This document shows positions 46,410 through 60,200 of a DNA stretch of 64,000 nucleotides, in pieces. The notes under the pieces were generated by a model. The model ran no database searches, was not told the DNA's origin, and saw only the letters and a program-made list of their open reading frames with translations. Positions within the stretch are counted from its first letter, which is position 1, and every line of letters starts with the position of its first letter. The DNA is taken from the NCBI GenBank assembly GCA_943737045.1, contig CALSFV010000050.1:124001-188000 (forward strand), written 5' to 3'. This DNA is from Parapristionchus giblindavisi (taxonomy: Eukaryota > Nematoda > Chromadorea > Rhabditida > Diplogasteridae). The position numbers and the translations under genes were made by a program.

Positions 46410-47192
46410 GTGCGTTTCTAAATTACTACAACTTTGTTTATTCGTTATCTTTGTTCTAATGCCGCTCATATTTTGTTAAAGTCTTGAAACGAGAAAAAAG
46501 AGCGCCCCTGAAAGAACTTTGTTATTGTTGCTTTCACTTCTACAAGGACTGAATATTTTTGAAAACTGAAATGCGAGTTAGCGTCTGTCCGTTTGTCAGT
46601 CTGTCTGCCTCTTATTTCAGGTTCATCTGCAATTCTTTCCCAAACTCTTTTAAATTTATCATACTTACAATAAGTTTAAAAAAACTGTTCACTCTTTTCT
46701 CATTTCGCTGCTTGCGTAGACCGGTTTAGTATTCTGAAAGGTTAATATTGTATTTTCAACTCGCATTGGTTTTCAAAAGCGCAGCTGATTTTACTGTCCG
46801 CATTGGCAATACTATCTTGTAGCAAAAGAGAGCGAGAGAGTTTCAAAATAGGCTGAGGTGACACTTTCAATACTCTTCTTTCATCCATCTCCTCTTGCGC
46901 TGTCCGTTCACAAACCGACTCTAAATCTTTCTGAAGCTATTCACAGTTCGCAACTTTCAAATTGATATACGTATGCTTCATAGCAGGGATGTATCTTGCG
47001 TTGTTTGTCATCTCTTCTTCAATTTGTAATAGGAATCATCCAAAATGCTGACCACTGTGCGTATTCAAAGGGATGACTATGAACATGGCTTCACAAAGAC
47101 TTGAAAAATGGCATAAAGAGTAAAAAAAATCAAAATGTTTTCGGGTGATTTTCGCTAATTTCTTGAGCGGAATTTATTTTATGAGATGTTAA
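46410..47192. other. Stretch without a recognised gene
   Basis: Only a MITE-like remnant was seen, at about 46,798-46,850 (CTGTCCGCATTGGCAATAC ... GAGCGAGAGAGTTTCAAA). Confidence 0.45.
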
Positions 47193-47305
47193 AGGGAGCG
47201 AAACCTCTCTCAATGGTCTCTTCGACGCGAAATACTCTCTAGTTGTTAGAGAACAGAGAAATAGTGTGCACAATGGAGAGACCATTGAGAGAGGTAACGC
47301 TCCCT
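47193..47305. mobile_element. TTAA-type MITE (AGGGAG family)
   Basis: A 113-bp element with AGGGAGCG...CGCTCCCT ends and TTAA on both sides (47,189-47,192 and 47,306-47,309). It shares the inner CAATGGTCTCTT block with 1391-1504. Confidence 0.85.
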
Positions 47306-47363
47306 TTAAACGAAGTTCAATTATTTTTGATAACATTGATAACATTTTGGTAACCATTATAAA

Positions 47364-47472
47364 CTCCCTGGGCTGACTCGAAACTCTCTGCTATGTCAAT
47401 GTCAGTGTTCATTCACTTTATTTGTTTACGAGATAGCGAGAGCAGAGAGTAAAATTAGCTAGGGATGTTTCA
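47364..47472. mobile_element. MITE-like remnant
   Basis: CTGGGCTGACTCGAAACTCTCTGC at the left and GCAGAGAGTAAAATTAGCTAGGGA at the right match the ends of the 781/47,735 family, with an internal GAGATAGCGAGAG block. No clear TTAA remains. Confidence 0.5.
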
Positions 47473-47734
47473 GATTAGTTTGCACTCGTTTCGGCTTTCA
47501 TGCACCTGCACGGATGCTATTTGCTTCAGATTAGTGTTATTGGAACAAGAATCAAACTGACTTTACCTTACTAGTCTAGTATGAATAAATTGCACTTTAT
47601 TGTTAGTTTTCTATTTCGTATAATATTAGATCTGAAAAAATGATTACAAAAATCTCTAATACAAATATCGAGAGTAATAATGCAATGCTATTGTAAAACT
47701 TAATCATATACTATTTAACCTTTTGTAAAGTTAA

Positions 47735-47847
47735 AGCCCTCGCACCTCGAGATAATTTTACTCTCCGGCATGGCAGCGCTCTCTCGTAGACAGAGAAAGG
47801 TAGAGAGCATCAGAGCGGAGAGTTTCAAATTAGCTCGGGCTGTGCCT
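47735..47847. mobile_element. TTAA-type MITE (GCTAATTTGAAACTC family)
   Basis: A 113-bp element between TTAA at 47,731-47,734 and 47,848-47,851. It has inverted ends with CTCTCCG cores, same family as 781-889. Confidence 0.75.
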
Positions 47848-48049
47848 TTAACAATAACAGATTTTGTAGGTGGTGCAGAGGGAGTTCAGTTGGGTCAAAC
47901 TGTGAGGTCCAGTGCTCGCTGCTGACATGATGAAGGGACCGTAGCCGAGAGGACCGCTTGAATAACTATCGAGAAGTTTCACAACTCGATTAATTCAGCA
48001 AATATGTACCTTGCAGATGAAGCGCTGACGTGAACATCAAGCATCAATA

Positions 48050-48080
48050 ACAATTATTATTATTATATTATTATTATTAA
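48050..48080. repeat. Short ATT microsatellite
   Basis: (ATT)n with interruptions directly upstream of the first visible mucin exon. Confidence 0.8.
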
Positions 48081-48208
48081 TTATGTTTTATCATGTTTTT
48101 TTTAATATTTCTCCTGAGCATGTTCATTGTTACTGTGTACAGAGGCGGATTCCTGGGCTGCAAAAATTTAGAAAAAAAAACAACTTCATTAATCATATTA
48201 CTTTACAG

Positions 48209-51200
48209 CCATAACGACGACGGTAGAGCCCACCACCACTACTGAGGAGCCTACGACTACTACAGAAGCCACGACCACTGGTATACAATTTTCAAGATAA
48301 AAAAAAAACTGTCACACACAAAATGTATTCATTATATAGCTGCCTAAAACAAAAGGGAACCGCTAAAATTAATATCGAGAACTTACAAGGGAAGCGCAAG
48401 AAATATCTTTTAGGATTGAGAGCGAGAGTATTTATTGTTAGGAGAGTGAGAGCGTTCAAGTGTAGGATAGACTAAAAAAAGTTTCTTGATTTTGCGAAAA
48501 CTCAAAAAAAAGATTATGTAAAATCAATCAGAAAGTTTTTACATATTATTGAAAGTTTTTCTTTAAATCAACAGTAATCCGCTTTTGTGTAGTTTTCGTA
48601 GAAAGCTGACGAAGAACAAAAATCAGCGAAAGATAGTGTAACAATAACATAGAGAAAAGTAATCGTTTCTATTATTAGTCGAAAGCACCACAACTGTGGA
48701 GCCCACGACTACTCCTGAAATAACTACGACGGTGGAGCACACAACTACATCAGAAGTAACGACGACGGTGGAACCCACAACTACACCAGAAGTAACGACG
48801 ACGGCGGAACCCACAACTACTCCTGAAGTAACGACGACGGTGGAACCCACAACTACACCAGAAGTAACGACGACGGTGGAACCCACAACTACACCAGAAG
48901 TAACGACGACGGTGGAACCCACAACTACACCAGAAGTCACCACAACTGAGGAGCCCACTAGCAGCAGTACTCCAGAAGGTATCACAACAGGTATGTAATA
49001 CATATTGAAACACTACAAAGAGCTCAACGAGCATTTTGTGATTGAGTTTGACACTTAAAAAAAGCAAAAAAAACATGTGTATGAGCGTAGTTTCGAAAAA
49101 AAAAACTTTTTTTAAAATTTGATCAAAAATATGTTTTGTGCCTAGGAACAAGGTATATAGTATATGTTCCAAATTATGCTGTGCAAAAAATATAATAAGC
49201 ATTCTCCAGAACAAAGTACGTCAACACTCGAGCCCACAAGCAGCACTCAGCAGAGCACCACAGAAGTTACTTCAACGATGACTCCCACAAGCAGCACTCA
49301 GGAGACCACCACGGAAGTTACTTCAACGATGACTCCAACAAGCAGTACTCTGGAGACCACCACGGAAGTTACTTCAACGATGACTCCAACAAGCAGCACT
49401 CAGGAGACCACCACGGAAGTTACTTCAACGATGACTCCCACAAGCAGTACTCAGGAGACCACCACGGAAGTTACTTCAACGATGACTCCAACAAGCAGTA
49501 CTCTGGAGACCACCACGGAAGTTACTTCAACGATGACTCCAACAAGCAGTACTCAGGAGACCACCACGGAAGTTACTTCAACGATGACTCCCACAAGCAG
49601 TACTCAGGAGACCACCACGGAAGTTACTTCAACGATGACTCCAACAAGCAGTACTCTGGAGACCACCACGGAAGTTACTTCAACGATGACTCCCACAAGC
49701 AGTACTCAGGAGACCACCACGGAAGTTACTTCAACGATGACTCCAACAAGCAGTACTCTGGAGACCACCACGGAAGTTACTTCAACGATGACTCCCACAA
49801 GCAGTACTCAGGAGACCACCACGGAAGTTACTTCAACGATGACTCCCACAAGCAGTACTCAGGAGACCACCACGGAAGTTACTTCAACGATGACTCCCAC
49901 AAGCAGTACTCAGGAGACCACCACGGAAGTTACTTCAACGATGACTCCCACAAGCAGTACTCAGGAGACCACCACGGAAGTTACTTCAACGATGACTCCC
50001 ACAAGCAGTACTCAGGAGACCACCACGGAAGTTACTTCAACGATGACTCCCACAAGCAGTACTCAGGAGACCACCACGGAAGTTACTTCAACGATGACTC
50101 CCACAAGCAGTACTCAGGAGACCACCACGGAAGTTACTTCAACGATGACTCCCACAAGCAGTACTCAGGAGACCACCACGGAAGTTACTTCAACGATGAC
50201 TCCCACAAGCAGTACTCAGGAGACCACCACGGAAGTTACTTCAACGATGACTCCCACAAGCAGTACTCAGGAGACCACCACGGAAGTTACTTCAACGATG
50301 ACTCCCACAAGCAGCACTCAGGAGACCACCACGGAAGTTACTTCAACGATGACTCCCACAAGCAGTACTCAGGAGACCACCACGGAAGTTACTTCAACGA
50401 TGACTCCCACAAGCAGTACTCAGGAGACCACCACGGAAGTTACTTCAACGATGACTCCCACAAGCAGCACTCAGGAGACCACCACGGAAGTTACTTCAAC
50501 GATGACTCCCACAAGCAGTACTCAGGAGACCACCACGGAAGTTACTTCAACGATGACTCCCACAAGCAGTACTCAGGAGACCACCACGGAAGTTACTTCA
50601 ACGATGACTCCCACAAGCAGTACTCAGGAGACCACCACGGAAGTTACTTCAACGATGACTCCCACAAGCAGTACTCAGGAGACCACCACGGAAGTTACTT
50701 CAACGATGACTCCCACAAGCAGTACTCAGGAGACCACCACGGAAGTTACTTCAACGATGACTCCCACAAGCAGTACTCAGGAGACCACCACGGAAGTTAC
50801 TTCAACGATGACTCCCACAAGCAGTACTCAGGAGACCACCACGGAAGTTACTTCAACGATGACTCCCACAAGCAGCACTCAGGAGACCACCACGGAAGTT
50901 ACTTCAACGATGACTCCCACAAGCAGTACTCAGGAGACCACCACGGAAGTTACTTCAACGATGACTCCCACAAGCAGTACTCAGGAGACCACCACGGAAG
51001 TTACTTCAACGATGACTCCCACAAGCAGCACTCAGGAGACCACCACGGAAGTTACTTCAACGATGACTCCCACAAGCAGTACTCAGGAGACCACCACGGA
51101 AGTTACTTCAACGATGACTCCCACAAGCAGTACTCAGGAGGGTACTTCGACAACCGAACAGAGCTCGACTACAGGTATACAAAGGCAATTTTCATGAACA

Positions 51201-54200
51201 AAACTGCACAAACTGCAACGCCCAGAATGCATTAGATATTTGCAAGCGCAAAACTTGTAGAGCGCGATTAAGGTCTAACTAGCGGACACGGGGATCGTTA
51301 AAAGCCCACTTGCGGATGTATCAGTGAGAGGGAGGGGGAGGGGGGAATGAGGGAGAGGAAGGGGAGGGGAGGGAGGGAGCGAAAAGGAGAGAGATAGGGA
51401 GGGAGAGGGGTAAAATAAGAGAGACGATGGGGAAGGGAGGGGGAGAGAGAAGGAGAGAGGGTGGAAGGAGAGAATGAGAGAGTGAGAGAGAGAGAGAACG
51501 GGATGAGAAAGAGGGATTGAGAAGGAAAGTGAATCGTTCATAATTTAGAAGAGTTTTTCGAGTAAAGCAAAGAAATGGAGAGATTTTCCAGAAATTTTGG
51601 GGATTCGTAAAATGTTTTGTATGGTGTTATTTCTCTGTTGACGTACGAAAAGATATAACACTTTTAAGATTGCGACAAAATTTCGAATATTTATAAATAT
51701 ATTTATATATTAATAATTTAATATTTATAATACTTATAATATAATTTAGAAATTTCGAAAAAAATTTTTGCATGCTATTCAATGATTTCTTCAAATGTTA
51801 TCGCATTTATGATAGAGAGATCTCGAGAAAACTAAAAAAAAGTCATTGATAGATCTTATAAAACACAGAAAAATAATCATAATTCTTTTCAGTAGAAATC
51901 ACCACAACGGTTGAGCCCACGACTACCCCTGAAGTTACGACGACGGTGGAACCCACAACTACTCCTGAAGTAACGACGACGGTGGAACCCACAACTACAC
52001 CAGAAGTAACGACGACGGTGGAACCCACAACTACACCAGAAGTAACGACGACGGTGGAACCCACAACTACACCAGAAGTAACCACGACGGTGGAGCCCAC
52101 GACTACTCCTGAAGTAACGACGACGGTGGAACCCACAACTACTCCTGAAGTAACGACGACGGTGGAACCCACAACTACTCCTGAAGTAACGACGACGGTG
52201 GAACCCACAACTACACCAGAAGTAACGACGACGGTGGAACCCACAACTACACCAGAAGTAACGACGACGGTGGAACCCACAACTACACCAGAAGTAACGA
52301 CGACGGTGGAACCCACAACTACACCAGAAGTAACCACGACGGTGGAGCCCACGACTACTCCTGAAGTAACGACGACGGTGGAACCCACAACTACACCAGA
52401 AGTAACCACGACGATGGAGCCCACGACTACTCCAGAAGTAACGACGACGGTGGAACCCACAACTACACCAGAAGTAACGACGACGTTGGAACCCACAACT
52501 ACACCAGAAGTAACCACGACGATGGAGCCCACGACTACTCCAGAAGTAACGACGACGGTGGAACCCACAACTACACCAGAAGTAACCACGACGATGGAGC
52601 CCACGACTACTCCAGAAGCTACCACGACAGGTATACAGTTTTGGTACACTAAAAATAGTGCATAGAGTACTTCGTGATAGAGTTAGAGTCAAGAATTTAG
52701 GAGAGTGCGGGCAAAGAAGTAAGAAAAGATTTGAAAATAAAACTTTCAAAATTTTGAATTCGTCTAAATTAAGGTTTTTTGCATGCTATTGAAAGATTTC
52801 TTGAAGTATATTTAACTTTTCTATACCTCTGCTCGATCAAGCTTGAGAAAACGTATTTCTAAATCTCACTGAAAAATCATACCGAACAGAAAAAATTAGT
52901 AATATTGATTATTATCAGCCGAAATCACGACAACGCTCGAACCCACGACTACTGCGGAAGCTACCACAACACTCGAGCCCACCACTACACCAGAAGTAAC
53001 GACGACGGTGGAACCCACAACTACTCCTGAAGTAACGACGACGGTGGAACCCACAACTACACCAGAAGTAACCACGACGGTGGAACCCACGACTACTCCA
53101 GAAGCTACCACGACAGGTATACAGTTTTGGTACACTAAAAATAGTGCATAGAGTACTTCGTGATAGAGTTAGAGTCAAGAATTTAGGAGAGTGCGGGCAA
53201 AGAAGTAAGAAAAGATTTGAAAATAAAACTTTCAAAATTTTGAATTCGTCTAAATTAAGGTTTTTTGCATGCTACTGAACGATTTCTTGAATTATATTTA
53301 ACTTTTCTATACCTCTGCTCGATCAAGCTTGAGAAAACGTATTTCTAAATCTCACTGAAAAATCATACCGAACAGAACAAATTAGTAATATTGATTATTA
53401 TCAGCCGAAATCACGACAACGCTCGAACCCACGACTACTGCGGAAGCTACCACAACACTCGAGCCCACCACTACACCAGAAGTAACGACGACGGTGGAAC
53501 CCACAACTACACCAGAAGTAACGACGACGGTGGAACCCACAACTACACCAGAAGTAACCACGACGATGGAACCCACAACTACACCAGAAGTAACGACGAC
53601 GGTGGAACCCACAACTACACCAGAAGTAACGACGACGGTGGAACCCACAACTACACCAGAAGTAACCACGACGGTGGAGCCCACGACTACTCCTGAAGTA
53701 ACGACGACGGTGGAACCCACAACTACTCCTGAAGTAACGACGACGGTGGAACCCACAACTACTCCTGAAGTAACGACGACGGTGGAACCCACAACTACAC
53801 CAGAAGTAACGACGACGGTGGAACCCACAACTACACCAGAAGTAACGACGACGGTGGAACCCACAACTACACCAGAAGTAACGACGACGGTGGAACCCAC
53901 AACTACACCAGAAGTAACCACGACGGTGGAGCCCACGACTACTCCTGAAGTAACGACGACGGTGGAACCCACAACTACACCAGAAGTAACCACGACGATG
54001 GAGCCCACGACTACTCCAGAAGTAACGACGACGGTGGAACCCACAACTACACCAGAAGTAACGACGACGGTGGAACCCACAACTACACCAGAAGTAACCA
54101 CGACGATGGAGCCCACGACTACTCCAGAAGTAACGACGACGGTGGAACCCACAACTACACCAGAAGTAACCACGACGATGGAGCCCACGACTACTCCAGA

Positions 54201-57200
54201 AGCTACCACGACAGGTATACAGTTTTGGTACACTAAAAATAGTGCATAGAGTACTTCGTGATAGAGTTAGAGTCAAGAATTTAGGAGAGTGCGGGCAAAG
54301 AAGTAAGAAAAGATTTGAAAATAAAACTTTCAAAATTTTGAATTCGTCTAAATTAAGGTTTTTTGCATGCTATTGAAAGATTTCTTGAAGTATATTTAAC
54401 TTTTCTATACCTCTGCTCGATCAAGCTTGAGAAAACGTATTTCTAAATCTCACTGAAAAATCATACCGAACAGAAAAAATTAGTAATATTGATTATTATC
54501 AGCCGAAATCACGACAACGCTCGAACCCACGACTACTGCGGAAGCTACCACAACACTCGAGCCCACCACTACACCAGAAGTAACGACGACGGTGGAACCC
54601 ACAACTACTCCTGAAGTAACGACGACGGTGGAACCCACAACTACACCAGAAGTAACCACGACGGTGGAACCCACGACTACTCCAGAAGCTACCACGACAG
54701 GTATACAGTTTTGGTACACTAAAAATAGTGCATAGAGTACTTCGTGATAGAGTTAGAGTCAAGAATTTAGGAGAGTGCGGGCAAAGAAGTAAGAAAAGAT
54801 TTGAAAATAAAACTTTCAAAATTTTGAATTCGTCTAAATTAAGGTTTTTTGCATGCTACTGAACGATTTCTTGAATTATATTTAACTTTTCTATACCTCT
54901 GCTCGATCAAGCTTGAGAAAACGTATTTCTAAATCTCACTGAAAAATCATACCGAACAGAACAAATTAGTAATATTGATTATTATCAGCCGAAATCACGA
55001 CAACGCTCGAACCCACGACTACTGCGGAAGCTACCACAACACTCGAGCCCACCACTACACCAGAAGTAACGACGACGGTGGAACCCACAACTACTCCTGA
55101 AGTAACGACGACGGTGGAACCCACAACTACACCAGAAGTAACCACGACGATGGAACCCACGACTACTCCAGAAGCTACCACGACAGGTATACAGTTTTGG
55201 TACACTAAAAATAGTGCATAGAGTACTTCGTGATAGAGTTAGAGTCAAGAACTTAGGAGAGTGCGGGCAAAGAAGTAAGAAAAGATTTGAAAATAAAACT
55301 TTCAAAATTTTGAATTCGTCTAAATTAAGGTTTTTTGCATGCTATTGAAAGATTTCTTGAAGTATATTTTACTTTTCTATACCTCTGCTCGATCAAGCTT
55401 GAGAAAACGTATTTCTGAATCTCACTGAAAAATCATACCGAACAGAACAAATTAGTAATATTGATTATTATCAGCCGAAATCACGACAACGCTCGAACCC
55501 ACGACTACTGCGGAAGCTACCACAACACTCGAGCACACCACTACACCAGAAGTAACGACGACGATGGAACCCACATCTACTCCTGAAGTAACGACGACGG
55601 TGGAACCCACAACTACACCAGAAGTAACCACGACGATGGAACCCACGACTACCCCAGAAGCTACCACGACAGGTATACAGTTTTGGTACACTAAAAATAG
55701 TGCATAGAGTACTTCGTGATAGAGTTAGAGTCAAGAACTTAGGAGAGTGCGGGCAAAGAAGTAAGAAAAGATTTGAAAATAAAACTTTCAAAATTTTGAA
55801 TTCGTCTAAATTAAGGTTTTTTGCATGCTATTGAAAGATTTCTTGAAGTATATTAAACGTTTCTATACCTCTGCTCGATCAAGCTCGAGAAAACGTATTT
55901 CTAAATCTCACTGAAAAATCATACCGAACAGAACAAATTAGTAATATTGATTATTATCAGCCGAAATCACGACAACGCTCGAACCCACGACTACTGCGGA
56001 AGGTACCACAACACTCGAGCCCACCACTACACCAGAAGTAACGACGACGGTGGAACCCACAACTACACCAGAAGTAACCACGACGATGGAACCCACGACT
56101 ACTCCAGAAGCTACCACGACTGTGGAACCCACAACTACACCAGAAGTAACGACGACGGTGGAACCCACAACTACACCAGAAGTAACGACGACGGTGGAAC
56201 CCACAACTACACCAGAAGTAACGACGACGGTGGAACCCACAACTACACCAGAAGTAACGACGACGGTGGAACCCACAACTACACCAGAAGTAACGACGAC
56301 TGTGGAACCCACAACTACACCAGAAGTAACGACGACGGTGGAACCCACAACTACACCAGAAGTAACGACGACGGTGGAACCCACAACTACACCAGAAGTA
56401 ACGACGAAACCCACAACTACACCAGAAGTAACGACGACGGTGGAACCCACAACTACTCCTGAAGTAACGACGACGGTGGAACCCACAACTACACCAGAAG
56501 TAACGACGACGGTGGAACCCACAACTACACCAGAAGTAACGACGACGGTGAAACCCACAACTACTCCTGAAGTAACGACGACGGTGGAACCCACAACTAC
56601 ACCAGAAGTAACGACGACGGTGGAACCCACAACTACACCAGAAGTAACGACGACGGTGGAACCCACAACTACTCCTGAAGTAACGACGACGGTGGAACCC
56701 ACAACTACACCAGAAGTAACGACGACGGTGGAACCCACAACTACTCCAGAAGCTACCACGACAGGTATACAGTTTTGGTACACTAAAAATAGTGCATAGA
56801 GTACTTCGTGATAGAGGTAGAGTCAAGAATTTAGGAGAGTGCGGGCAAAGAAGTAAGAAAAGATTTGAAAATAAAACTTTCAAAATTTCGAATTCGTCTA
56901 AATTAAGGTTTTTTGCATGCTATTGAAAGATTTCTTGAAGTATATTTAACGTTTCTATACCTCTGCTCGATCAAGCTCGAGAAAACGTATTTCTAAATCT
57001 CACTGAAAAATCATACCGAACAGAACAAATTAGTAATATTGATTATTATCAGCCGAAATCACGACAACGCTCGAACTCACGACTACTGCGGAAGTTACCA
57101 CAACACTCGAGCCCACCACTACACCAGAAGTAACGACGACGGTGGAACCCACAACTACTCCTGAAGTAACGACGACGGTGGAACCCACAACTACACCAGA

Positions 57201-60200
57201 AGTAACCACGACGATGGAACCCACGACTACTCCAGAAGCTACCACGACAGGTATACAGTTTTGGTACACTAAAAATAGTGCATAGAGTACTTCGTGATAG
57301 AGTTAGAGTCAAGAATTTAGGAGAGTGCGGGCAAAGAAGTAAGAAAAGATTTGAAAATAAAACTTTCAAAATTTCGAATTCGTCTAAATTAAGGTTTTTT
57401 GCATGCTATTGAAAGATTTCTTGAAGTATATTTAACTTTTCTATACCTCTGCTCGATCAAGCTTGAGAAAACGTATTTCTAAATCTCACTGAAAAATCAT
57501 ACCGAACAGAACAAATTAGTAATATTGATTATTATCAGCCGAAATCACGACAACGCTCGAACCCACGACTACTGCGGAAGCTACCACAACAATCGAGCCC
57601 ACCACTACACCAGAAGTAACGACGACGGTGGAACCCACAACTACACCAGAAGTAACCACGACGATGGAACCCACGACTACACCAGAAGTAACCACGGCGA
57701 TGGAACCCACGACTACACCAGAAGTAACGACGACGGTGGAACCCACAACTACACCAGAAGTAACGACGACGGTGGAACCCACAACTACACCAGAAGTAAC
57801 GACGACGGTGGAACCCACAACTACACCAGAAGTAACGACGACGGTGGAACCCACAACTACTCCTGAAGTAACGACGACGGTGGAACCCACAACTAAGTAA
57901 CGACGACGGTGGAACCCGACGGTTTTTTGGACACAACTACTCCAGAAGCTACCACGACAGGTATACAGTTTTGGTACACTAAAAATAGTGCATAGAGTAC
58001 TTCGTGATAGAGGTAGAGTCAAGAATTTAGGAGAGTGCGGGCAAAGAAGTAAGAAAAGATTTGAAAATAAAACTTTCAAAATTTCGAATTCGTCTAAATT
58101 AAGGTTTTTTGCATGCTATTGAAAGATTTCTTGAAGTATATTTAACGTTTCTATACCTCTGCTCGATCAAGCTCGAGAAAACGTATTTCTAAATCTCACT
58201 GAAAAATCATACCGAACAGAACAAATTAGTAATATTGATTATTATCAGCCGAAATCACGACAACGCTCGAACTCACGACTACTGCGGAAGTTACCACAAC
58301 ACTCGAGCCCACCACTACACCAGAAGTAACGACGACGGTGGAACCCACAACTACTCCTGAAGTAACGACGACGGTGGAACCCACAACTACACCAGAAGTA
58401 ACCACGACGATGGAACCCACGACTACTCCAGAAGCTACCACGACAGGTATACAGTTTTGGTACACTAAAAATAGTGCATAGAGTACTTCGTGATAGAGTT
58501 AGAGTCAAGAATTTAGGAGAGTGCGGGCAAAGAAGTAAGAAAAGATTTGAAAATAAAACTTTCAAAATTTCGAATTCGTCTAAATTAAGGTTTTTTGCAT
58601 GCTATTGAAAGATTTCTTGAAGTATATTTTACTTTTCTATACCTCTGCTCGATCAAGCTTGAGAATACGTATTTCTAAATCTCACTGAAAAATCATACCG
58701 AACAGAACAAATTAGTAATATTGATTATTATCAGCCGAAATCACGACAACGCTCGAACCCACGACTACTGCGGAAGCTACCACAACACTCGAGCCCACCA
58801 CTACACCAGAAGTAACGACGACGGTGGAACCCACAACTACTCCTGAAGTAACGACGACGGTGGAACCCACAACTACACCAGAAGTAACGACGACGGTGGA
58901 ACCCACAACTACACCAGAAGTAACGTCGACGGTGGAACCCACAACTACACCAGAAGTAACGACGACGGTGGAACCCACAACTACACCAGAAGTAACGACG
59001 ACTGTGGAACCCACGAACGGTGAAACACCAGAAGTAACGACGACGGTGGAACCCACAACTACACCAGAAGTAACGACGACGGTGAAACCCACAACTACTC
59101 CTGAAGTAACGACGACGGTGGACGGTGGAACCCACAACTACACCAGAAGTAACGACGACGGTGAAACCCACAACTACTCCTGAAGTAACGACGACGGTGG
59201 AACCCACAACTACACCAGAAGTAACGACGACTACACAACTACTCCTGAAGTAACGACGACGGTGGAACCCACAACTACACCAGAAGTAACGACGACGGTG
59301 GAACCCACAACTACACCAGAAGTAACGACGACGGTGGAACCCACAACTACTCCTGAAGTAACGACGACGGTGGAACCCACAACTACACCAGAAGTAACGA
59401 CGACGGTGGAACCCACAACTACTCCAGAAGCTACCACGACAGGTATACAGTTTTGGTACACTAAAAATAGTGCATAGAGTACTTCGTGATAGAGGTAGAG
59501 TCAAGAATTTAGGAGAGTGCGGGCAAAGAAGTAAGAAAAGATTTGAAAATAAAACTTTCAAAATTTCGAATTCGTCTAAATTAAGGTTTTTTGCATGCTA
59601 TTGAAAGATTTCTTGAAGTATATTTAACGTTTCTATACCTCTGCTCGATCAAGCTCGAGAAAACGTATTTCTAAATCTCACTGAAAAATCATACCGAACA
59701 GAACAAATTAGTAATATTGATTATTATCAGCCGAAATCACGACAACGCTCGAACTCACGACTACTGCGGAAGTTACCACAACACTCGAGCCCACCACTAC
59801 ACCAGAAGTAACGACGACGGTGGAACCCACAACTACTCCTGAAGTAACGACGACGGTGGAACCCACAACTACACCAGAAGTAACCACGACGATGGAACCC
59901 ACGACTACTCCAGAAGCTACCACGACAGGTATACAGTTTTGGTACACTAAAAATAGTGCATAGAGTACTTCGTGATAGAGTTAGAGTCAAGAATTTAGGA
60001 GAGTGCGGGCAAAGAAGTAAGAAAAGATTTGAAAATAAAACTTTCAAAATTTCGAATTCGTCTAAATTAAGGTTTTTTGCATGCTATTGAAAGATTTCTT
60101 GAAGTATATTTTACTTTTCTATACCTCTGCTCGATCAAGCTTGAGAATACGTATTTCTAAATCTCACTGAAAAATCATACCGAACAGAACAAATTAGTAA

